Assembly (NCBI GenBank): GCA_963837455.1
Contig: CAWINM010000014.1
Coordinates: 124,001 to 188,000, forward strand
Length of the DNA: 64,000 nt
Source of the DNA: DASYQD01 sp963837455
GTDB lineage: Bacteria > Acidobacteriota > Thermoanaerobaculia > Multivoradales > JAIOJS01
Direction: 5' to 3'
Both the position numbers and the translations under genes were made by a program. Below are positions 17,981 through 25,111 of the stretch, piece after piece; within the stretch, counting starts at the first letter, position 1, and each line of letters starts with the position of its first letter. The notes beneath the pieces were generated by a model that saw only the letters and a list, made by a program, of their open reading frames with translations, was not told the DNA's origin and searched no databases.

Positions 17981-18632
17981 ATGCGTCAACACGTGGTCAG
18001 CAGCCTCGTGCTGGTGATGTGCCTGCTCGGTTGCGGCCGATCCGACGCCCAGGCGGCTAAGCCTGATGGGCGAGTCTCCTCCGAGGATCGGGGCCCGGCA
18101 GAGGCAAAGGCGCCACCTGAACAAGCGACAGCTGAGTTTGTAGTCTCGTCGGACCCTCGGGAGCCGATTGGTCCGCGTGACAATCCAGCCCACCTTCGTA
18201 ATGGGTGTGCGCGCTTCCAGCTACACCCTCTATGGCGACGGCCGCGTCGAGCTCGCGGCGGTCGCCACGCGAACGTACGTGCCTCCTCCCGGCCGCTCGC
18301 CACGGACCGTTACTCTTGATGCCCAGGAAATGCACGGACTGGCGGCTCTGGCGGCCGCACCCGTGCTCATCGAAGGCGATCACGGGCAGCTCGCTGCCGA
18401 GTTTCAGCGCGCCGGCTCGGGCTTGCCCGATGGCAGCGTCGTTGAGGTAGAGATTCGTCTGGCGAGTTACTCCCGGGGCGCGGTGTATTTGGCGCCCGTG
18501 GAGCGGCGCTTCCAGATGGTCGAACCCAGCCTCGCCGCCAAACTGGGCCACGGAGGCAAGGGCGTGCAGGCGTTAGCCGCCCTTGTGGACGGCCTCCACC
18601 GCCTCCACACAGAGAAGGAGAAGGCGCAGTGA
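17981..18632 (+). pseudogene. Predicted lipoprotein, frameshifted near 18165
   Basis: ATG at 17981 lies behind GAAGGGAGGTCCTTG. The N-terminus MRQHVVSSLVLVMCLLGCGR is a lipoprotein signal with lipobox LLGC. Frame 2 is coding to about 18165 (SSDPREPIG); frame 3 then continues VRVTIQPTFVMGVRASSYTL to a stop at 18630-18632. One extra base at the switch accounts for the change; repaired, the protein has about 216 residues. The second part looks like a compact beta domain (YTLYGDGRVELAAVATRTYV). No family is recognised. The stop overlaps the GTG start of the metalloprotease gene, so the two were one operon, perhaps a secreted protease with a partner or inhibitor. Confidence -1.
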
Positions 18633-19354
18633 ACCCCCTGCGCGTTGTTGCTTATTCGCTAACGTTCGTCGGGCTCTCGTGTGGCGCCGCCCATGCAGGC
18701 AGCTACTTCCTGATCACGGGCAAGATCCGCGAGAACGATCCCAACGTCGCGGGCAACGTTGGTCCTTACGCCATCGTGCATTCGCCCGGCTGGGCGGGCC
18801 AGAGCGGAACAGTAACGGTGCGTCTGTGTGTCCGGCCGGGCAGCGAGATCTTGACGCCGCCGCTCGACTGGGCAATCAAACAGTGGAATTGCCAGATACC
18901 GCGAACCGCGAATTGCCCTGACTGCCGCACGATTGAGGACCTAATTGGAACTCCGCCGCCGTATCCAGCCGTCGCCGGCACGACGGTCAGCGGGGCCAGC
19001 GTTCTCCTCCACGAGGTGGGTCACTGTGCTGTTGGTCTCGGCCATCCAAACCTCCAAGAGTTCAGAACGTCTATCGCTTCGCAGCCGTGGCGCACCGGCA
19101 CGTGCGACTTGGATAGCGACGGCAGCTGTGGCGACCAAAACAGCTTTACCGACGTCGGCATGGCCACCGAGGTCCTCGTCGGCGCAGACGGCATCCGCGG
19201 CTCTCGCGATGACTCGCCTCTCAACCAATGTGGCTTTATTGCCTCTCCTAGACTTCGGGTGGGTCAACAACCGCTTCCGAATCCTCCGAAGTGCTTGTAT
19301 CTGAGCCGGTTAGGCGGAGCGTCGTGGCCCCCGAATCCTGCGCGCCCTTCGTGA
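18629..19354 (+). CDS. Secreted metzincin-like metalloprotease, N-terminal half (split by an insertion)
   Basis: GTG at 18629 overlaps the stop of the lipoprotein gene. A signal peptide (VAYSLTFVGLSCGAAHAG) precedes a domain with ASVLLHEVGHCAVGLGHP. This resembles the HExxHxxGxxH zinc motif of metzincins, but Gly and the third His are one residue further along than usual, so zinc binding is likely but not certain. Cysteines are frequent, as expected for an exported protein. Native sequence stops at GFIA (19242); from there codons come from a MITE-like insertion and end at 19352-19354. The protein continues in the same frame beyond the insertion at 19583. Without the insertion the gene would encode about 469 residues. 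The present product keeps the zinc motif but loses more than half of the protein. Confidence -1.
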   Translation: MNPLRVVAYSLTFVGLSCGAAHAGSYFLITGKIRENDPNVAGNVGPYAIVHSPGWAGQSGTVTVRLCVRPGSEILTPPLDWAIKQWNCQIPRTANCPDCRTIEDLIGTPPPYPAVAGTTVSGASVLLHEVGHCAVGLGHPNLQEFRTSIASQPWRTGTCDLDSDGSCGDQNSFTDVGMATEVLVGADGIRGSRDDSPLNQCGFIASPRLRVGQQPLPNPPKCLYLSRLGGASWPPNPARPS

Positions 19355-19580
19355 GCGGCCTGTGGGGGCGCGCTCGACGGCCGCTCTCGCTGGTAGAGCC
19401 GCCCATGCCCTTGCGCCGCAAGGGCCCGTGCAGCACGGCCCCGTTCAACTCCTTGCACGGTCTCGCCCCTCGCCGCCGGGCCTGTGGGAGGGGCGGAAGT
19501 CCTTGGGCGGCCGGCGGTTGGGGACTTCCGCGCCTTCCATAGGCCGTTCCCCAGCTACCCACCCGAAGTTGAGGAGAGCC
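19243..19580. mobile_element. MITE-like non-coding insertion with terminal inverted repeats
   Basis: A 338-bp segment interrupts the metalloprotease gene. The ends are inverted repeats: 19243-19264 (CTCTCCTAGACTTCGGGTGG plus GT) against 19557-19578, matching at 20 of 22 positions, with a perfect 13-bp core ACTTCGGGTGGGT. The 10-bp sequence GCTTTATTGC occurs on both sides (19233-19242 and 19581-19590), as expected for a target-site duplication; two extra bases (CC) separate the right repeat from it. Removing the 348 bp from repeat to repeat restores one continuous reading frame (CGFIAPPMADW). No transposase is encoded. Inside is a strong hairpin, GCCCTTGCG-C-CGCAAGGGC (19407-19425). The right end carries the first codons of what now looks like a separate downstream frame. 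Confidence -1.
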
Positions 19581-20386
19581 GCTTTATTGCGCCGCCAATG
19601 GCGGACTGGATGGCTCCTCCGATCGTGGACCCGGACGATGTAGCCGCAGGTTGCCAGCCCAAGAACTTCGTAGTGAAGGCAGCATGCAGCGACCCGGACC
19701 TGGGCTTAGTGCAGTGCTGCCCGCCCTGCCCCGGCTCGGCGTGTCCCACCGCGCCGATGACGATGCAGGATCTCGCTTGGTATCGGCAGATCGACAACAA
19801 CCCCTTCATCATCGACGGCTTGGTAATCGACCGGAACACGTTTACGAGGAACAAAGCCCTGCTCCCGGCTGGGAGCGCCTATGCCGCCAACGCAAACCGC
19901 CGCGTGGGTGTCTCCCTCGGGTACCCCAACACCCAGGCGGCCATGTACAGCAAGCTTGCGAGGGGGAACGGATGGAACGGCGGGCTCACCGCTGATGACG
20001 TGAACATGGTACGCATGGCGATGACGGGAGTCGACCGGTTCGCCAATTCGCCAGCTCCGCCTGATGACTACACCTTGGTCATTGAGCACGTCGCCGACTG
20101 TGCGCAGGCGGACATTGAGGTCTACGCTGACCCCACCCTTCCCGCCAGCAACTTAGGTGGGTGTGACGCTGATATAGCGGCGTCGCCCACTGTTCCGCCC
20201 GTCGGCGGCCTGGTTCTGCACTACAGCGTCGTAGGTTCGTCGCCGCAACCTAAACCGCTCATCGCCATCAACACGAATTTTGCGCCGGACCCGTTAGATC
20301 CGTCCCTAACCCTGGATTACCTGGTCCCGCTCATTGTGAGCGGCTTCGAGCCGGACGATTTGAGGGAGTGGAACGGGTGTCCGTAG
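19581..20386 (+). pseudogene. C-terminal half of the split metalloprotease
   Basis: This is the native continuation of the protease in the same frame as 18629, starting at the right copy of the duplicated target (FIAPPMADWMAPPIVDPDDV). A frame open from 19484 could in principle give a product, but its first 30 codons come from the insertion. The region is rich in Cys, Pro and Asp (QCCPPCPGSACP; DDYTLVIEHVADCAQADIEV) and ends FEPDDLREWNGCP. Without the signal peptide and zinc motif it cannot work alone. It is followed after 32 bases by a small zinc-finger-like gene. Confidence -1.
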
Positions 20387-20418
20387 GGAGAGCGCAGAGC
20401 ACCAGCTTCCCAAGCTGA

Positions 20419-20694
20419 ATGTCTACCCGCGCCGAAGTCCCCCAGCCATCGCAGCACCCGGACAGCACCGTCCTCGCCACCTACGCGCTCCACACCGCAG
20501 AGGCGACCGAGAAGGGCGCCATCGAGGCGCACCTTGCTACCTGCGCGGAGTGCTACGACTTGATCGTCGACACTCTGCGCTTTCTTCGACGCCATCCAGA
20601 CGGTGATGCTGCAGCAGTCGCCCACGGCACCGACCGTTACCGTGCGACGCTTCTTCGGCTGCGATCGCCCGACGACAGAGCGTCAGCTTCGTGA
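20419..20694 (+). CDS. Small protein with an anti-sigma-factor-like zinc finger
   Basis: A 91-residue protein with the segment EAHLATCAECYDLI, i.e. His-x3-Cys-x2-Cys, the zinc-binding pattern of zf-HC2/anti-sigma (ZAS) domains. Such domains normally form the first 70 residues of membrane anti-sigma factors; here no transmembrane segment follows, so it is either a soluble form or a shortened one. A small hairpin (CAGCTT-CCC-AAGCTG, 20403-20417) sits directly before the ATG and leaves no room for a normal ribosome binding site, apart from AGGGAGAG about 25 bases upstream. No sigma factor gene is adjacent. Confidence -1.
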   Translation: MSTRAEVPQPSQHPDSTVLATYALHTAEATEKGAIEAHLATCAECYDLIVDTLRFLRRHPDGDAAAVAHGTDRYRATLLRLRSPDDRASAS

Positions 20695-20721
20695 TCAGCG
20701 GCTCTGTGGATCGGACTTGTC

Positions 20722-20739
20722 CACTGGCGATCGCCAGTG
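20722..20739. promoter_or_regulatory. 18-bp perfect palindrome
   Basis: CACTGGCGATCGCCAGTG reads the same on both strands. It lies 28 bases after the zinc-finger gene in a 306-base gap before the next gene. It could be an operator for a dimeric regulator or, as RNA, a terminator. The rest of the gap (20740-21000) shows nothing else except the ribosome binding site AAGGGAGG before 21001. Confidence -1.
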
Positions 20740-21000
20740 ACGGGAGTACGCTTCTACATAGACCCGGCTCTTAGTGCTCTGGCCCGGAAGTTCGCCAACG
20801 TATTCGTGATGCGGCTAGCTAGACCGCCGTGCCTGGGTCTCCCTGCTGCGCGCTGGCGCGGCGCCGCGTCCGCGGTGCCCGCCGGCAAGCGTCCTGAGCC
20901 GGACGGGACCCCCATGGCGGGCAGGCACCGGGACCCTCCCGGGACCCGCAGCCGGGCTGGCAGGATTCCTGCTCGACCTCGCGAAGGGAGGTACGCAGTC

Positions 21001-21321
21001 ATGCGCACAGTTCGTCACACCGCCCTCTCGCTCCTCTTCGCCGCGGCACTGTCCGGCCTCGGGCTCGCTACCAGCGGCTGCGCCGGGGGCCGTGTCGGCA
21101 TCGCCCTTGCGGTCGGCATTCCGCCGCCACCGCTGCGCGCCGAGGTCATCCTCGCCAGCCCCGGACCGGGCTTCGTCTGGGTGCCCGGCTACTGGGACTG
21201 GGCTGGGGCCAGCTACGTATGGGTGGCCGGGGCCTGGGTACGACCGCCGTTCCTGCACGCCCGCTGGGAGTCACCCCGGTGGCGCCGCCACCACTACTAC
21301 CGCGGTCGCTGGCACCATTGA
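21001..21321 (+). CDS. Small lipoprotein with WxxGxW repeats
   Basis: A 106-residue protein from ATG at 21001, preceded by GAAGGGAGGTACG. The N-terminus MRTVRHTALSLLFAAALSGL ends in a lipobox (ATSGC). The mature part has FVWVPGYWDWAGASYVWVAG, two copies of the W-x-x-G-x-W motif of the YXWGXW family, and a basic His/Arg/Tyr-rich C-terminus (RWRRHHYYRGRWHH). Such proteins are usually outer-membrane or periplasmic and of unknown role. The longer frame from 20737 has no signal and was not used. Confidence -1.
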   Translation: MRTVRHTALSLLFAAALSGLGLATSGCAGGRVGIALAVGIPPPPLRAEVILASPGPGFVWVPGYWDWAGASYVWVAGAWVRPPFLHARWESPRWRRHHYYRGRWHH

Positions 21322-21418
21322 GGCGCGCGCTCCAGCCGGCGACCACCGCGCTGCCGCCCTAGCCGACGCCGAAGTATCGCCGGTCCAGCCTCTGGTGCTC
21401 TCATCTCTCGCTCGTCCG

Positions 21419-22063
21419 CTATTGCGGCAGCAGGTCGAGCGGCACCTCGGTGATGCGGTCGACCGGCAGGGCGTTCTTCGCCGCCGCCTGGCGCACCGCC
21501 GCCTCGCTGGGGGCGCGGTAGACGCAGTAGGTCTTGGTGAGGTCGGCGGTGGCGTAGGAGTGCACCCAGCGCACGCCGAAGAGCGCGTTGTTGGCGTTGA
21601 CGCGCGCCTTGGTGGCGTCGTCGAGGCCGGCGAGGGCGCCGGCGGGGAAGTCCCGCTCCACCATGTAGCGGTGCGCCGGCTCCTTCAGCGCCGGGACCGG
21701 TCCGGGGTCGAGGTCGACGGGCACCTCGGTGACCTTGTCGATGGGCAGGCCGTTGAGGGCCGCCGCCTGGCTCACCGCCGTCTTGCTGGGACCTTCGTAG
21801 ACGCAGAAGGTCTTGGTGCGGTCGGCGGTGGCGTAGGAACGGACCCAGCGCACGTCGACGCTGGCGTTGTTGCCGTTCACCTTCGCCTTGGTGGCGGCGT
21901 CGAGGCCGTCGAGGGCGCCGGCAGCGAAGCTGCGCTCGATCATGTAGCGGTGCAGGGGCACCGCCGCCGAGCGCTCGCCGCGCGCCGAGGTGGCGAAGGC
22001 CAGCCCGGCGAGCACGCCGGTGGTGGTGGTGAGGAGGGCGACGCTCCACAGCATCGAGGTCAT
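21419..22063 (-). CDS. Exported protein with two DUF4242 domains
   Basis: 214 residues from ATG at 22063, behind AAGGAG. After a signal peptide (SVALLTTTTGVLAGLAFATS) come two copies of the same domain of about 80 residues: HRYMIERSFAAGALDGL ... VRWVRSYATADRTKTFCVYE and HRYMVERDFPAGALAGL ... VRWVHSYATADLTKTYCVYR. This matches DUF4242, the ferredoxin-like fold of the SCO4226 nickel-binding family. Each repeat keeps the His, the Cys in FCVYE/YCVYR and the acidic residues, so metal binding is plausible but unproven. Duplication within one gene is evident. It is transcribed away from the CadC-like regulator gene. Confidence -1.
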   Translation of the reverse strand: MTSMLWSVALLTTTTGVLAGLAFATSARGERSAAVPLHRYMIERSFAAGALDGLDAATKAKVNGNNASVDVRWVRSYATADRTKTFCVYEGPSKTAVSQAAALNGLPIDKVTEVPVDLDPGPVPALKEPAHRYMVERDFPAGALAGLDDATKARVNANNALFGVRWVHSYATADLTKTYCVYRAPSEAAVRQAAAKNALPVDRITEVPLDLLPQ

Positions 22064-22237
22064 GGCGTTCTCCTTGCCGTTGCCGATCGGCGGGTCCCGT
22101 GCCCGCCTTGGCGCTACTCTCGGCGGCCGCGGCGGCGCAGTCCCTGGCGCAGTGCTGGCAAAGCCCCGGCATTTCGTCAGCCATCGCATCGACGCCCGCA
22201 AATCACGCCGTTTCCATGAGTTGGCGCAGTAGAATCC

Positions 22238-24289
22238 ATGACCGTGATCTTGCGTTTCGGCGAGCTCGAGCTCGACGAGGCACGGTTCGAGCTGCGGCGC
22301 GGGGGCTCGCCGGTGCACCTGCAGCCGCGGGTGCTCGAGCTGCTGCTCTACCTCGCGGCCCACCGCGAGCGGGTGGTCACCAAGCAGGAGCTCTTCGACC
22401 GCGTCTGGAAGAGCAAGTTCGTGAGCGAGTCGACGCTCACCGGCGCCATCGCCGAGGCCCGGCGCGCGCTGGGCGGCGGCGAGCCGCAGCGCAGCCCCAT
22501 CCACACCGTGCACGGCCGTGGCTACCGCTTCGTGGCGCCGGACGCGCAGGAGGTCGCATCCGAGGCAACGGGGGGCGGAGCGTCAGTGGTGGTGCGGGGT
22601 GATCCGGCTACCGCTGCGGCCGGGCCGTCGCCCCCATCGGCGCCGCTCACGCCCGTCGAGCCAGGGATGGGCGCCTGGACGACCGGCGCTTCGCGGCCTC
22701 CGTTCCTCATCTCGGCCCCAGCGGAGGTGCCGCCGCGTGCGCGCACGCCGCGGCGCGTGCCGCGCCTCGTGGCCCTCACCGCCCTCCTCCTGCTACTGCT
22801 CGGCGTCGCCGTCACCTGGCGGCTGCGGTCACCGCCCACGCCGGCGTCGCCATTGCCGGCGCCGGTGCGCCTGGTGCTGGCGCCGCTCGCCGTCAGTGGC
22901 ACCAACCCCGAGCTGCGCCTGGCGGCGCTCTCCATCCAGGACCTGCTCTCGCGACGGCTGGAGCAGGTCAAGGGGCTGGTGGTCGACACCCCGGGTGGCG
23001 GCCTGCCGCGGGCCCAGCCGGCCTCCGCCGCCGAGCTGCGCCGTCTCGGCGGCGGCCGCTACCTGGTCACCGGCACGCTGCGGCCATCGACCGCACCGGG
23101 GCGCGCGCGGCTGTCGCTCGTGCTCTACGACTTCACCGCTGGCGGCGACCCGATACCGGTGCGCCTCGCCACGCACGACCTGCCGTTCCTAGCCGACGCC
23201 GGGGACCTGTCACGCTTCGTCGTGCTGCGCGAGGCGATTACCAGCCGCGTCGTCAGCCGCCTGCTGCCGGCGATGGCAGGCTCGCCGGGGCTGGGCAGCG
23301 CGCCGCGCCACCCGGAGGCGTACCGGCTCTACCTGCAGGCCCTCGAGCCGCTGCGCGAGGCGGTGTGCGTCGGCCCCACCGCCATCAACCTGCTGGAGCG
23401 CTCGCTCGCCCTCGACCCCGACTTCGCCCCGGCCTGGGGCGAGCTCGGCTGGGCACGCTACAACTCGGTGTCGAGCTGCGGCGAGTCCGGCGACAACTAC
23501 CGGCTGGCGCTGGAGGCGAGCGCCCGCGCCCTGCGCCTCGATCCCACTTGGCCGCGCGCCCTCGGCCTCGCGGCGGTGGTGCGCGCCGAGACCGGCGAGG
23601 CCGAGGCAGCCTACGCGGCGCTGCTCGCCGAGGAGCGCCGCAGCGCCGCCAGCCCCGCCGATCTGCCCTTCTTCGAGAGCTATGTGCTCGTCTACGCCGG
23701 CTTCCTCGAGCGTTCGCAGAAGCTGGTCCAGGAGGCGCTGCGTCGCGACCCCACCTTTCTCGCCGACGGCGGCTGGACCCCCAACGCCTGGGCCTACCGC
23801 CGCGACTGGGACACCTTCCTCGAGCTGCTGCCGGCGGGCGACTCGCCGCTCTTTCGCTACTACCGTGGCTGGGGGGAGCTGCAGCGCGGGCAGCGCGCGG
23901 CCGCTCGCGAGATCCTGGCGCCGGCGTTCGTGGGAGCACCCAACGACCTCTTCGCACGTCTCGCCCAGGCGCTGCTGGCGGTGGTCGAGGAGCGCCCGGA
24001 GGAGGCGCGAACGCTGCTGCGCGAGGTCGCCCTGCAGCGCCGCTCGACCGGCGCCCGCGACGGCGAGGTGACCTTCAAGATGGCACAGCTCTTCGCCCTC
24101 GCCGGTGAGCCGCGCGCCGCCAGCGAGCAGGCGGCGCGGGCGATCGAGCAGGGCTTCTTCTGCCCGCCGTGCTTCCGCAACGATCCGCTGCTGGCGCCGC
24201 TTGCCGGCGAGCCCGAGCTGGCTCGCCGTCTGGAAGCCGCGGAGGCGCGCCACGTCGCCTTCGGGCGGCGCTTCGGCCTGCCGCGCTAG
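22238..24289 (+). CDS. CadC-like winged-helix regulator with membrane helix and TPR domain
   Basis: A 683-residue protein. Residues 1-105 form an OmpR/CadC-type DNA-binding domain (LQPRVLELLLYLAAHRERVV; TLTGAIAEARRALGG; HTVHGRGYRFVAP). A Pro-rich linker leads to one transmembrane helix near 178-195 (VALTALLLLLLGVAVTW), then a periplasmic part with a TolB/FlgO-like segment (LAALSIQDLLSRRLEQVKGL) and TPR repeats to the C-terminus. There is no phosphorylation domain, so it should sense outside conditions directly. TAGAAT at 22230-22235 is only two bases before the ATG, which would put the transcript start near 22242; GTG at 22244 could therefore be the real, leaderless start. Transcribed divergently from the DUF4242 gene. 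Confidence -1.
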   Translation: MTVILRFGELELDEARFELRRGGSPVHLQPRVLELLLYLAAHRERVVTKQELFDRVWKSKFVSESTLTGAIAEARRALGGGEPQRSPIHTVHGRGYRFVAPDAQEVASEATGGGASVVVRGDPATAAAGPSPPSAPLTPVEPGMGAWTTGASRPPFLISAPAEVPPRARTPRRVPRLVALTALLLLLLGVAVTWRLRSPPTPASPLPAPVRLVLAPLAVSGTNPELRLAALSIQDLLSRRLEQVKGLVVDTPGGGLPRAQPASAAELRRLGGGRYLVTGTLRPSTAPGRARLSLVLYDFTAGGDPIPVRLATHDLPFLADAGDLSRFVVLREAITSRVVSRLLPAMAGSPGLGSAPRHPEAYRLYLQALEPLREAVCVGPTAINLLERSLALDPDFAPAWGELGWARYNSVSSCGESGDNYRLALEASARALRLDPTWPRALGLAAVVRAETGEAEAAYAALLAEERRSAASPADLPFFESYVLVYAGFLERSQKLVQEALRRDPTFLADGGWTPNAWAYRRDWDTFLELLPAGDSPLFRYYRGWGELQRGQRAAAREILAPAFVGAPNDLFARLAQALLAVVEERPEEARTLLREVALQRRSTGARDGEVTFKMAQLFALAGEPRAASEQAARAIEQGFFCPPCFRNDPLLAPLAGEPELARRLEAAEARHVAFGRRFGLPR

Positions 24290-24360
24290 CGCGCCACCCC
24301 GGCACGCGAACCGCGCCGGCGCCAAGGGAACCTCCGGCCGGAGCGACCCGGGTGTCGCGG

Positions 24361-25065
24361 TCAAGGCTCGCCGCCGAAGCGGTAGCCCACTCCAGCCTCG
24401 GTCGCCAGGTAGCGCGCATCTCCGCCTTCGCCGCCGAGCTTCTGGCGGATCTTCGCCACGACTATACGCAGGTAGTGGGTGTCCTCGACATGGTCAGGCC
24501 CCCAGATCTCGCGGAGCAGCTGCTGCTGGGTGACGACGCGCCCGGCGTGGCGGACCAGCATCGCCAGCACCGCGTACTCCTTGCGGGTCAGGTGCACCAC
24601 CTCGCCGCGCAGCTTCACCAGGCGCCGGCCCAGATCCACCCTCAGACTGCCGTCGTCGAACAGCGGCGGCGCGTCGTGGCCCGCGCCCGGCACGCGCAGC
24701 AGGCCGCGCACGCGCGCCATCAGCTCCCGGATGCCGAACGGCTTGGTGACGTAGTCATTGGCGCCGGCGTCGAGCGCCCGCACCTTCTCCGCCTCGGAGG
24801 CGCGCACCGAGAGGACGATCACCGGCACCAGGGACCACTCGCGGAGGGCGCACAACACCTCGTGCCCCTCGACGTCCGGCAGCCCGAGGTCGAGCACCAC
24901 CAGGTCGGCGCCGCGGGTGGCCAGCAGCTCGAGCCCCTCGCGTCCGCTCGACGCCTCCGCGATCACGTAGCCCTGCGCGCGCAGGCTGATCGACAGGAAC
25001 TTGCGGATCTGCGGCTCGTCGTCGACGACGAGGATGCGGGCAGGCGGGGCGCTGGGCTCGGTCAC
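24361..25065 (-). CDS. kdpE: Response regulator KdpE
   Basis: 234 residues, OmpR family. The receiver domain shows the acidic pair (VVDDEP), phospho-acceptor Asp in VVLDLGLPD and Lys in VTKPFG; the C-terminal winged helix has LTRKEYAVLAMLVRHAGRVV and the end VGYRFGGEP. GTG at 25065 was chosen because the domain begins directly after it; no ATG is close. It lies 46 bases downstream of kdpD, its expected kinase, and closes the kdp operon. KdpE activates kdpFABC under potassium limitation. Confidence -1.
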   Translation of the reverse strand: MTEPSAPPARILVVDDEPQIRKFLSISLRAQGYVIAEASSGREGLELLATRGADLVVLDLGLPDVEGHEVLCALREWSLVPVIVLSVRASEAEKVRALDAGANDYVTKPFGIRELMARVRGLLRVPGAGHDAPPLFDDGSLRVDLGRRLVKLRGEVVHLTRKEYAVLAMLVRHAGRVVTQQQLLREIWGPDHVEDTHYLRIVVAKIRQKLGGEGGDARYLATEAGVGYRFGGEP

Positions 25066-25111
25066 GCGGTCAGCGACCTCGTGGATCGCGCCTTCTGCGG
25101 CAGACTCGCTC

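Noticed and set aside
19484..19580. Start of an independent gene at 19484
   Set aside because: These codons belong to the inserted element and its right inverted repeat; native coding begins after the duplicated target site.
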